Part shown: positions 1 to 7,658 of the stretch, piece by piece
Layout: each line of letters opens with the position of its first letter
How positions within the stretch are numbered: position 1 is the first letter of the stretch
Origin: Actinomycetota bacterium
Lineage (GTDB): Bacteria > Actinomycetota > Actinomycetes > Nanopelagicales > Nanopelagicaceae
DNA length: 10,410 nt
Direction: 5' to 3'
Assembly: GCA_009702845.1 (NCBI GenBank)
Contig: WLHG01000021.1
Span: 1 to 10,410 of the forward strand
Notes under the pieces: generated by a model
What the model saw: the letters and a program-made list of their open reading frames with translations, nothing else
What the model was told of the DNA's origin: nothing
Databases searched by the model: none
Translations under genes and position numbers: made by a program

Positions 1-87
1 CTACGGGGAGAGAAACGACCAGTAGAAATCTTTGATCCGCACAACTCAGATTTGCCGCGCACCGGAAACTTTAAAAAGAAGCGATGA
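1..87 (+). CDS. C-terminal fragment of upstream gene, probably 1-acyl-glycerol-3-phosphate acyltransferase (PlsC)
   Basis: Frame 1 is open from the window edge to a TGA at 85-87, giving 28 residues that end in a basic tail (GNFKKKR). The stop overlaps the gpsA ATG at 84 in an ATGA arrangement, which is typical of two translationally coupled genes in one operon. The fragment is too short to carry a catalytic motif. The PlsC assignment rests only on gene order: in many actinobacteria the acyltransferase that makes phosphatidic acid sits directly before gpsA, which supplies its glycerol-3-phosphate backbone. That the fragment is coding is likely; the product is a guess. Confidence 0.5.
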   Translation, partial: LRGEKRPVEIFDPHNSDLPRTGNFKKKR

Positions 88-1085
88 GCAAAGTAACCGT
101 CTTTGGTACGGGTCAGTGGGGTAGCACGATGGCTCAAGTGCTCTCCGATGCCGGAAATCATGTTTTAATGTGGGGTCGCAATCAAGAGGTTGTAGATGAG
201 ATAAATGAAAAACATATCAACTCTCGATATCTCGGAAGCAGTTCCTTACCGGCAGGATTGAGTGCAACTACGGATTTAGTTCAGGCTTTTGAATACTCTT
301 CAATTTACGTGTTAGCAATTCCAGCTCAAACTCTTCGCGTAAACCTAAATTCCTGGAAACACTTAGCCGCGCCAAATGCCTTATATATAAGCACCTTAAA
401 AGGCATAGAAGTGGGTAGTTCGCTTCGTATGTCGCAGATTATTGAAGATGTTATGGCGACAGAGAATATTGCAATTATTACTGGCCCTAACTTAGCTAGT
501 GAGCTGATTCTGCGACAACCAGCTGGAGCAGTAGTTGCAGCGCACACGATGATCACAGCTGAAAAGGTGATGAAACTCTTTGCAACTCCCTATTATCGTG
601 TCTATACCTCCACCGATATTTTGGGCTGCGAATTCGCAGGTGCGATTAAATCTGTCATCGCTCTGGCCGTTGGAATGTCGATTGGTATGGGCTTTGGTGA
701 AAATACTCAAGCGATGGTCATTACTCGAGGTCTTAATGAAGTTGCACGACTGTCGGCAGCTCATGGCGCCGATCCGCTCAGCGCAGCGGGATTAGCCGGT
801 ATGGGCGATTTGGTTGCAAGTTGCGGCTCACCTCTCTCACGCAATCGCACCTTTGGCGAGGCATTGGGTCGCTCAGGGTCGATGGAAATTGCGCGCGAAG
901 AAGTGCCCAAGACCGTTGAGGGCGTAGCCTCATCCAGTGCAGTTGTTGAAATCGCCCGTCGCGTGGGTATCGAGATCCCAGTGATCGAAGCCGTCGCCGA
1001 TGTTTGCGCCGGGACACTTACGCCGATGCAGGCCTTTGATCGCTTGATGGAGATAACCACGCGTGGAGAGAACTTCATTCGATGA
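84..1085 (+). CDS. gpsA: NAD(P)-dependent glycerol-3-phosphate dehydrogenase
   Basis: A complete protein of 333 residues, normal for GpsA, a cytosolic enzyme that reduces dihydroxyacetone phosphate to sn-glycerol-3-phosphate for phospholipid synthesis. The N-terminal Rossmann fold carries the dinucleotide loop GTGQWG (residues 8-13). It is followed by STLKGIE (103-109, Lys106) and the GPNLASE segment (134-140). The C-terminal helical domain has FAGAIKSV with the expected catalytic lysine at 189, then GENTQA and ITRGLNE (around 206-219), GDLVASC (241-247) and SRNRTFG (252-258). The start ATG overlaps the upstream stop (ATGA) and the gene's own TGA overlaps the ddl start in the same way, so it is probably coupled on both sides. 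The site ahead of the ATG is only a weak A/G-rich run, consistent with coupling rather than independent initiation. All key residues seem to be present. Identity is highly secure. Confidence 0.96.
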   Translation: MSKVTVFGTGQWGSTMAQVLSDAGNHVLMWGRNQEVVDEINEKHINSRYLGSSSLPAGLSATTDLVQAFEYSSIYVLAIPAQTLRVNLNSWKHLAAPNALYISTLKGIEVGSSLRMSQIIEDVMATENIAIITGPNLASELILRQPAGAVVAAHTMITAEKVMKLFATPYYRVYTSTDILGCEFAGAIKSVIALAVGMSIGMGFGENTQAMVITRGLNEVARLSAAHGADPLSAAGLAGMGDLVASCGSPLSRNRTFGEALGRSGSMEIAREEVPKTVEGVASSSAVVEIARRVGIEIPVIEAVADVCAGTLTPMQAFDRLMEITTRGENFIR

Positions 1086-2131
1086 GCAAGATAACCGTTG
1101 CAATTATCTGCGGAGGTCGCAGTAGTGAACATGAAATCTCCTGTCTATCTGCAGGGGGAGTCCTTGCAGGTTTAGATACGGCAAAATTTAATGCAGTTTT
1201 GATTGGTATTACCAAGGAAGGTAACTGGGTATTACTCCCCAACGACTATCCATTAGCAATTGTTGGTGGCCAACTTCCATCCGTTGATGAAAACGCCAGG
1301 CCACTTGTCGCCGATGTTCATGGCTTCTCCATCGATGGAAAAGCTTTAGATATTGACGTTGTTTTCCCAGTTCTACACGGTCCTTATGGTGAAGATGGCA
1401 CAATCCAAGGTTTTCTTGAAATCGCCGATATCGCCTACGTTGGTAGCGGAGTAATGGCATCGGCTGCGGCAATGGATAAGTCGTTTTCCAAGACCGTCTT
1501 TTCCGCCGCTGGCATGAACGTTGCCGCTGGCATTGTGGTTACAGTTGAAGATTGGCAGTCGAAGATCGCGAATCTTTCATATCCCGTCTTTGTTAAGCCC
1601 GCCCGTGGTGGCTCGAGTCGGGGGACTAGCAAAGTTAAATCGGCCGCTGGATTAGAAACTGCGCTAAATGATGCTTTTTCTTTTGATCGCAAAGTTATGA
1701 TTGAAACCGCGATTGTGGGCCGAGAAATCGAGTGCGCAGTGCTTGAAAGTAATGGCACGGTGCAAGCCTCATTTGTAGGCGAAATTGTGATCGATAGTCG
1801 ATTTGAGTTTTACGACTTTGAAGCTAAATACTTAGATGGCGCAACAACGGTAAATCTTCCAGCCGATATTCCAAAGGCTGCAAGTGATGAGATTCGCATT
1901 CGGGCCGTGCAGGCATTTAAAGCCCTTGGGTGCAGCGGCCTAGCTCGTGTAGATTTCTTTTATAGTGATCGAGGTGAAGTAATTATCAATGAGATCAACA
2001 CGATGCCAGGCTTTACTTCTACATCTATGTATCCGAAGTTAATGGCCGCAAGTGGTGTTGGCTATTCTGAATTGATTACCGCCTTAATCACCACAGCTCG
2101 TGCTCGCACTAATGGAACGTTGGGTAATTGA
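1082..2131 (+). CDS. ddl: D-alanine--D-alanine ligase
   Basis: A complete ATP-grasp enzyme of 349 residues that joins two D-alanines for the peptidoglycan pentapeptide in the cytoplasm. The N-terminal domain has GGRSSEHEIS (11-20), LHGPYGEDGTIQG (98-110) and GSG (121-123). The ATP-grasp part has MDK (131-133), the lysine and glycine-rich phosphate loop VKPARGGSSRGTSKV (171-185), YDFEAKY (244-250), ARVDFF (288-293) and the metal and D-Ala binding segment NEINTMPGFT (303-312). The phosphate loop carries Arg180 and Thr182, where I recall a small or hydrophobic residue and Ile/Val/Met being usual; this looks like a mild variation. The ATG overlaps the gpsA stop; a GGAGAG lies 11 bases upstream, rather far, so coupling to gpsA is likely. 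The DUF3515 gene that follows ddl in several relatives is not seen here. Confidence 0.96.
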   Translation: MSKITVAIICGGRSSEHEISCLSAGGVLAGLDTAKFNAVLIGITKEGNWVLLPNDYPLAIVGGQLPSVDENARPLVADVHGFSIDGKALDIDVVFPVLHGPYGEDGTIQGFLEIADIAYVGSGVMASAAAMDKSFSKTVFSAAGMNVAAGIVVTVEDWQSKIANLSYPVFVKPARGGSSRGTSKVKSAAGLETALNDAFSFDRKVMIETAIVGREIECAVLESNGTVQASFVGEIVIDSRFEFYDFEAKYLDGATTVNLPADIPKAASDEIRIRAVQAFKALGCSGLARVDFFYSDRGEVIINEINTMPGFTSTSMYPKLMAASGVGYSELITALITTARARTNGTLGN

Positions 2132-2134
2132 TCC

Positions 2135-3073
2135 TTGGCACTTAAAAGAGAGTACGCCGACTATCTTGCGCTGCGCGAAAAAGCGCCTATGCCTGCCCCA
2201 TGGGAAATGTCCATGGAAGATTACAGATATCGAACACTTCCGAACCCAGAATTTATTGGAAAATCCGAACCTATCTTTAGTATCGAAAATCGAATAATTT
2301 CAGGTCCCAACGGCTATCTACCCATAAGAATTTATCGGCCGAACGCTGAGCCTAACCTTCCGGTATTAGTTTATTTCCACGGTGGGGGTTGGGTAATTGG
2401 GAATATGGATGGGAATGAACCTACCGCTTGCTCTCTAGCAAATAAGGGAAATTTCGTTGTAGTTCAGGTTCAGTACCGTAAAGCACCCGAACATCCTTTT
2501 CCGGCGCCCCTTAATGATTGCTACACAGCTCTGGCTTGGGTTGTAAAGAATGCGGCTCTTCTGCAGGTTGATGCAACGAAGATTGGAGTCGGTGGCGATA
2601 GTGCGGGAGGAAACCTTGCTGCGGCAGTTGCAATTAAGTGTCGAGATACTAATTTAGTAGATTTGGCTTTCCAGATGCTCGTGTATCCATGCACCGGCAA
2701 TGATGGATCACTACCGAGCGCCATAGAAAATGCTGAAGGCTACGGCCTAACATCCAAAGTTATGCGCTGGTTTGAGTTTCAATATATTGGATCCGATGCA
2801 GATCTTCGTAACCCATATACATTTCCGGCCTACTGTAAAGATTTAACTCGCCTGCCACCAACGGTCTTGGTGACTGCCCAATACGATCCTTTAGCCGATG
2901 ACGGACGGTTTTACGCCAATGCCCTTGAAGCGGCGGGTGTGAAGGTAATTTTTAAAGAGTTTGAGGGAGCCATTCACGGCTTTAATATTTTGGCTGGCAT
3001 TGCGCCAGAGGTTGCGACAGAGGCGCAACTCTATTTAGCGCAAAGCATCAATACTTTCTTAGGCCGAAATTAA
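2135..3073 (+). CDS. alpha/beta hydrolase, HSL (hormone-sensitive lipase, family IV) type esterase
   Basis: A 312-residue hydrolase with every hallmark of the bacterial HSL family: the oxyanion-hole motif HGGG at 82-85, the nucleophile elbow GDSAG at 154-158 (Ser156), the acid YDPLAD with Asp251, and the histidine in HGF at 281. The N-terminal ~50 residues form the helical cap typical of the family. No signal peptide is evident, so it should be cytosolic. Family members cleave short- to medium-chain acyl esters; the substrate here cannot be read from sequence. The start is TTG at 2135, one codon (TCC) after the ddl stop and in the same frame, with no good Shine-Dalgarno, so translation probably depends on terminating ddl ribosomes. 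The next in-frame ATG (residue 19) would cut the cap. It faces the minus-strand dehydrogenase across a 57-bp gap. Confidence 0.9.
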   Translation: MALKREYADYLALREKAPMPAPWEMSMEDYRYRTLPNPEFIGKSEPIFSIENRIISGPNGYLPIRIYRPNAEPNLPVLVYFHGGGWVIGNMDGNEPTACSLANKGNFVVVQVQYRKAPEHPFPAPLNDCYTALAWVVKNAALLQVDATKIGVGGDSAGGNLAAAVAIKCRDTNLVDLAFQMLVYPCTGNDGSLPSAIENAEGYGLTSKVMRWFEFQYIGSDADLRNPYTFPAYCKDLTRLPPTVLVTAQYDPLADDGRFYANALEAAGVKVIFKEFEGAIHGFNILAGIAPEVATEAQLYLAQSINTFLGRN

Positions 3074-3130
3074 TAAGCTTTACCAACTTAAAGAGTTCTG
3101 GGACCACGAGTTAATGATCGCTAAAGAGAG

Positions 3131-5803
3131 TTATCGGGAGAGTTCTTCGAGAACTTCGATGATGTGGCGATACTTTTTACCAGTTGCTTGAGTCATGCCT
3201 ATTTCGCAGGTTCGGTTTGCTGATACATAAAAATCGTCGTTACGAAGAAGTACTTCCGCCGCCTGCTTTTCTGTGGCAGATTTGGTGAGCTCGGGGAAGG
3301 TAAAGCCGCGATCACCCGCAAATGCGCAGCAACCCCAGTTCTCTGGCACGAAAACCTCACTAGATATTGCCTGTGAGATTGCATTCAGAGAGTTGCTGAT
3401 GCCAAGGGCGGTCGTAGAACAGGTGGGGTGCACTGCAATAGATGCCGTTTTCTTAACGGAGAGTTTTGGCAGAATAAACTTCTCGACAAATTCGACAGAG
3501 TCAATGACTGTGAGTCTGGAATCCGATGCAAGAAGCTCTTGTAGGCCATGGGAGCACGAAGCGGCATCAGTGACTATTGAAAGTTTTCCATCGATAGATG
3601 CCTTAACGAGAGATTCAATAACTGAGTTCTGCATAACCTTATATCCATCTACATAACCCTTTGACTTCCATGGCGTTCCGCAACACATTGCATCAATACC
3701 TTTAGGTATTGCAAGGTCAATGCCAGCACGCTTTGCAAGTGTGAGAAGCGCCTGCGAAGAGTCACTCGTTCCGAAGAGAGTTCCAACGCAGGAGGGAAAG
3801 AAGATCGCGACAGGGTTTTCATTCTCTAGTGGCTTACGACGTCTGCCTCCGGTTGGATATTTTCTGAAACCAGGGATCCGATGACCGACTTTGAGTCCGA
3901 TAGATGCGATCCGCGTAAACGCTGACCAGTTATGAGCAGCTAAAGTCCAAAGGGTGTTAAAAATAGGCTTTGCACTTTCGCTACGCAATTCACGTACGAG
4001 AGAGCCAGTATTAATTGAGAGAGGGCAGGCTGTTGCACACATGCCATCAACGGCACATGTGTCCCTGCCATCATAAGCAAAAGCTTTTTCAATCTCTTTT
4101 GAGGTTTTGCGATCCCCTCGAGCCTGCGCCAGAGCGAGCTCGCGGCGCATAATGATGCGATTGCGGGGAGTGAGGGTGAGATTCTTACTTGGACATACTG
4201 GCTCGCAGTATCCGCACTCTACGCATGAGTTAGCAACGGCCTCGATTGTTGGAATAATCTTTAGGTCTTCAATATGTGAGTTCCGGTTCTGCGTGAGAAT
4301 TACACCCGGATTTAAAATCCCTGCAGGATCTAGAAGCTCTTTGAGCGAGCACATGACTTCATAAATCTCTTGGCCATACTGTCTTTGAACAAAAGGAGCC
4401 ATCATTCGACCTGTGCCATGCTCGGCCTTTAATGTGCCACCATGCTTAAGTACTAACTCGACCATATCGAGTGTGAATGCGTTGTAGCGGCTAAGTTTTT
4501 CGGGCTTTTCGAACTCTTCGTTGAGCATGAAGTGAATATTTCCATCACGGGCATGACCAAAGATCACGCTGTCGGTATAGCCATGGCGCGCAAAGAGTTG
4601 TATCAACTCTTCACACGTTGAGAGAAGTTCAGAGACTGGAACGGCAATATCTTCAAGTAAGGCCGTTGTTCCAGCGGGGCGATTTCCGGCAACGGTGGCG
4701 TAGAGCCCCTTGCGAATGTGCCAGATTTGATGTCGAAGCGTTGAATCACTGGTCAGGTTTGGAGGTTGAATCAGTGTAAGTGAGTTAAGAAGTGGCGTAA
4801 CTGCTGAGACCTTGGCATCAAGGAGCTCTTGCGTAGCCTCTTGAAATTCGATGAGTAGCGCGGCCTGCTTATCAACTGAAATCGATTGTAGCTCTGGTGT
4901 TGCCTGGGGATCGCGCTGTGCAACTCGAAGACTTGTCGCATCCATCAACTCAATTGCTGCAAAGCCCGCCTTTACTAAATCAGGAAGTGCGCGTGTGGCA
5001 TCGGCTAGGCTGGAAAAGATGAGAAGACCGGTAGCCATGTGCGAATATGCAGGAACTGTTGTGAATCGCGCCTTTGCAATGAAGGCAAGAGTGCCTTCAC
5101 TTCCGATGATGAGATGCTCCAAGATTTTCACGGGGGAGTCAAAATCTAGGAATGAGTTGACTGCATAGCCCATAGTGTTTTTAATGCTAAATAATCTTTC
5201 GATAGTTGTAACTGAATCTGGGTTAGAACGAATTCGTTCTCGAAGTTGAATCAAACCTGCGTGAATGACGGGGGCTTGTAACTTCAAAGCAGCGTCTGCA
5301 TCAGGTGCGCCGGTATCGACTACAAGTCCATTAGGTAGGACGAGCACAAGTGATTCAATCGTTCGATAAGAGTTTTGCTCGGTACCGCAGCACATTCCAC
5401 TTGAGTTATTGGCTACGACTCCACCGATAGTGCAGGCGATTTCACTTGCTGGATCAGGACCCAGCTTCCTTCCGTGTCTGGCCAAAGCAGCATTGACGGC
5501 CCTGACAGTCGCGCCCGGACTTACGCTCGCAGTGAGCCCATCTTTTCCAATTGCAATTGCGCGAAAATGTTTACGCGTATCGATCATCAAGCCATTTGTA
5601 ACGGCCTGTCCGCTCAGACTTGTTCCGCCCGAGCGAAAGGTGACACCTTTACGAAGTTCGGTGGCTAATGCAAGAATCTGCGCTAACTCTTCGGGGGTTT
5701 CAGGAGTATAAACAGCTTCAGGTTTGAGCATGTAATGCGATGCATCGTGGGCATAGCTCAAAATGTCGGTCACACGAGTTGATCGGTGTATTGCAGTACT
5801 CAC
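3131..5803 (-). CDS. FAD-linked D-2-hydroxyacid (D-lactate-type) dehydrogenase fused to 4Fe-4S and CCG domains
   Basis: An 890-residue fusion of a GlcD-like flavoprotein and a GlcF/GlpC-like iron-sulfur protein, as in the D-lactate / D-2-hydroxyglutarate dehydrogenase (YdiJ-like) family. The N-terminal FAD_binding_4 domain has FRSGGTSLSGQ (56-66) and TIGGVVANNSSGMCCG (125-140). The FAD-oxidase C-terminal domain has GHARDGNIHF (416-425) and EHGTGRM (461-467). The first cluster site is C527/C530/C533/C537. The second is C583-x5-C589-x3-C593 with Asp586 where a cysteine would sit. A CCG domain follows with C672, C707-C708-G and C750. A second has C794, C825-C826 followed by Ala instead of Gly, and C866. 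The reaction is expected to be 2-hydroxy acid to 2-keto acid, with electrons passing through the clusters to the respiratory chain. The start is GTG, overlapping the amidohydrolase stop (GTGA). No membrane segment is seen. Exact substrate is unknown. Confidence 0.9.
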   Translation of the reverse strand: MSTAIHRSTRVTDILSYAHDASHYMLKPEAVYTPETPEELAQILALATELRKGVTFRSGGTSLSGQAVTNGLMIDTRKHFRAIAIGKDGLTASVSPGATVRAVNAALARHGRKLGPDPASEIACTIGGVVANNSSGMCCGTEQNSYRTIESLVLVLPNGLVVDTGAPDADAALKLQAPVIHAGLIQLRERIRSNPDSVTTIERLFSIKNTMGYAVNSFLDFDSPVKILEHLIIGSEGTLAFIAKARFTTVPAYSHMATGLLIFSSLADATRALPDLVKAGFAAIELMDATSLRVAQRDPQATPELQSISVDKQAALLIEFQEATQELLDAKVSAVTPLLNSLTLIQPPNLTSDSTLRHQIWHIRKGLYATVAGNRPAGTTALLEDIAVPVSELLSTCEELIQLFARHGYTDSVIFGHARDGNIHFMLNEEFEKPEKLSRYNAFTLDMVELVLKHGGTLKAEHGTGRMMAPFVQRQYGQEIYEVMCSLKELLDPAGILNPGVILTQNRNSHIEDLKIIPTIEAVANSCVECGYCEPVCPSKNLTLTPRNRIIMRRELALAQARGDRKTSKEIEKAFAYDGRDTCAVDGMCATACPLSINTGSLVRELRSESAKPIFNTLWTLAAHNWSAFTRIASIGLKVGHRIPGFRKYPTGGRRRKPLENENPVAIFFPSCVGTLFGTSDSSQALLTLAKRAGIDLAIPKGIDAMCCGTPWKSKGYVDGYKVMQNSVIESLVKASIDGKLSIVTDAASCSHGLQELLASDSRLTVIDSVEFVEKFILPKLSVKKTASIAVHPTCSTTALGISNSLNAISQAISSEVFVPENWGCCAFAGDRGFTFPELTKSATEKQAAEVLLRNDDFYVSANRTCEIGMTQATGKKYRHIIEVLEELSR

Positions 5804-7404
5804 GAATTAATCCCAACCGGAGAGCCATTGCGATAGAGGGCTTTGATCTTCACGGTGGCTACCTCCTTGGGATCGACATGGAAGAGATTTCTTTCTAGAA
5901 CTATAAAGTCAGCTTTCATGCCTATCTCTAGTGCGCCACGCTCTTCTTCGCGAAACATTTGCTGAGCAACGTTTTTCGTATAAAAGGTGAGCGATTCACC
6001 CATTGTAATTGCCTCAGAGGTATTCCAGCCATCTTCATTCTCAGTCCCCGGACTTAATCGATTAATAGGCACGGCCAATGCTCGCAAGGGATTCTCACTT
6101 GTAACGGGCCAATCGCTGCCAAAGGCTATAAAGACTCCGCTATCTAGCATTGTTCGGAGGCGATACTGGAGATTATTTCTTGCATGGCCAATTCGGGGCA
6201 GGATTAAATCCTTATTCATCGGATCTAAATAGCACCACAGTGGCTGAATATTGGCGATGACACCTAGCCTTTTAAATCGCAGTAGATCTTCGTCGCAGAT
6301 TAATTGTGCATGGACGATAACTGGGCGACGATCCCAGTGAGGGTTAATGCGCTGCATCGCTTCAATGACATTCAAAGCCTGTTTTACTGCGGCGTCGCCG
6401 ATCGCGTGAATATGGATCTGGAATTTGAGCATGTCGAACTTTGCTACGGCATCTAAGAGTTCGTCATCACCCCATATCTTGATTCCTGCTGAATCAGGTT
6501 TATCAAGATAGGGCTCCATTAACGCGGCAGTGCCGGCAGATAGTGCGCCATCGGCTAAGAATTTAATACTGTTAGCTTTAACTAACTCAGAATTAGGTAA
6601 CGCTGCAAACTCTTCTCGCAATGCCACATACTCGTCAATCTTTGATTGCCACGTACTCGGCGATGCCAAGAGTGAAAGATTCATAGCAATAGTTAAATCT
6701 CCAGATTTCGCCGCGGCTAAATAGGCAAGTGCCATATCCTTTTCAACCCATGAATCCATGGCGGCGGTAACTCCGACTCGCTCATAAGCATCACATGCGC
6801 GTTTAATCGCTGCCACGTCACTTGAAATCGAATCGGCCGGCGCCTTATCTAGTATTAAATCTATTGCGCTTGGCTCGCGCAGAGTTCCCTTTGGTGAACC
6901 ATCCGAGCGGCGGGCGATTGTGCCACCGGTGGGATCTGTTGTTAGCTCGTTTATGTTCGCACGTCGCAAAGCTTCACTATTTACCCAAATCGTATGATGG
7001 TCAACGGCATGTAAGACAACTGGGCGATCACTTACAACGCTATCCAACCAGTGAGCATCGAAATCTCCGCCAGAAATAATGCCCGCTTCATAAGCTCCAC
7101 CAATAATCCAAGGCTCTTCAGGATTTTCATTGGCATAGATTTTAACTACGTTGAGAATTTCATCGAGTGAGGCAAGTCCATTAATCTGTGGGCCAGCGGC
7201 CTCACGCCCACCAAAAATTGGATGCGCATGACCATCAAGAAATGCTGGTATGACAAATAGATGTTCTAGATCAACAGTTTTATCAAACTGCAAAGCATGG
7301 GCTTGGCTGCCAGTGGCGATGATGGTTCCATTTTCAACGAGGATGCCATCGAAGATTACTTTTCCAGCGGTCCAGCACTGTGCATTGCGAAATAATGTGC
7401 GCAC
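5800..7404 (-). CDS. YtcJ-type metal-dependent amidohydrolase (Amidohydro_3 family)
   Basis: A complete 534-residue protein, normal for YtcJ-like amidohydrolases. The N-terminal beta-sandwich segment includes LVENGTIIATG. The TIM barrel then shows the metal-binding DGHAHP with H59 and H61, KFLADGAL with Lys281 (candidate bridging residue), HIHAIGD with H331/H333, VIVHAQ with H365, and FGSDWPV with the catalytic Asp431. The C-terminal GALEIGMKADFIVLERN (490-506) is the usual return to the sandwich domain. All expected metal ligands are therefore present. Family members hydrolyse amide or related C-N bonds in diverse small molecules; the substrate cannot be told here. The start is GTG at 7404, chosen because MRTLFRNAQCW matches the usual N-terminus; no strong Shine-Dalgarno is seen. 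It lies 20 bp after the RAM gene and overlaps the dehydrogenase start by 4 bp, so the three are probably one operon. Confidence 0.9.
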   Translation of the reverse strand: MRTLFRNAQCWTAGKVIFDGILVENGTIIATGSQAHALQFDKTVDLEHLFVIPAFLDGHAHPIFGGREAAGPQINGLASLDEILNVVKIYANENPEEPWIIGGAYEAGIISGGDFDAHWLDSVVSDRPVVLHAVDHHTIWVNSEALRRANINELTTDPTGGTIARRSDGSPKGTLREPSAIDLILDKAPADSISSDVAAIKRACDAYERVGVTAAMDSWVEKDMALAYLAAAKSGDLTIAMNLSLLASPSTWQSKIDEYVALREEFAALPNSELVKANSIKFLADGALSAGTAALMEPYLDKPDSAGIKIWGDDELLDAVAKFDMLKFQIHIHAIGDAAVKQALNVIEAMQRINPHWDRRPVIVHAQLICDEDLLRFKRLGVIANIQPLWCYLDPMNKDLILPRIGHARNNLQYRLRTMLDSGVFIAFGSDWPVTSENPLRALAVPINRLSPGTENEDGWNTSEAITMGESLTFYTKNVAQQMFREEERGALEIGMKADFIVLERNLFHVDPKEVATVKIKALYRNGSPVGINS

Positions 7405-7424
7405 AGTAAGTTAAGTCAGGTTAA

Positions 7425-7658
7425 TTAATAAGTAACTGGGCACGTCAAAGTGCGAGTAATTCCAGGAACCGCCTGCACCTTTGACAAGATAACGCGCCCG
7501 AACTCTTCCATGCTCGGCGCCTCTGCACGCATGATGACATCGTATGGACCGGTAACACCTTCAGAGAGAGTCACACCTGCGATTGCAGAGACTGCTTTAG
7601 CAACCGAACTAGCTTTGCCGACCTCGGTCTGAATTAAAATATAGGCCTGTATTGACAT
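7425..7658 (-). CDS. stand-alone RAM domain protein (Lrp/AsnC effector domain without DNA-binding domain)
   Basis: A 77-residue protein that is only the ligand-binding/oligomerisation (RAM) half of an Lrp/AsnC regulator. The sequence starts directly in the first beta strand (SIQAYILIQTEVG). It carries GPYDVIMRAEA (37-47) and PGITRTLT (65-72), both typical of the RAM fold. No helix-turn-helix precedes it: the ATG at 7658 is preceded at 6 bases by a good site AAAGGA, which fixes the start. Such small proteins usually form dimers or higher rings and bind amino acids or related effectors; those lacking DNA-binding domains may act by hetero-oligomerising with full-length Lrp proteins. Its operon position before an amidohydrolase and a hydroxyacid dehydrogenase suggests a metabolite-sensing role, but small RAM genes near thiL also occur in other actinobacteria, so the link to its operon partners may be coincidental. 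Confidence 0.87.
   Translation of the reverse strand: MSIQAYILIQTEVGKASSVAKAVSAIAGVTLSEGVTGPYDVIMRAEAPSMEEFGRVILSKVQAVPGITRTLTCPVTY

Noticed and set aside
3141..3155. Perfect 6-bp hairpin AGTTCT-TCG-AGAACT as terminator for the convergent genes
   Set aside because: It lies inside the last codons of the dehydrogenase, is only half G+C-poor stem and is not followed by a T tract on either strand; the 57-bp gap at 3074-3130 also lacks a convincing terminator.
5409..5711. 100-residue plus-strand open frame opposite the dehydrogenase FAD domain
   Set aside because: Antisense to strongly conserved FAD-binding motifs, no ribosome site, no recognisable domain; a shadow frame, as are other similar frames opposite this gene.
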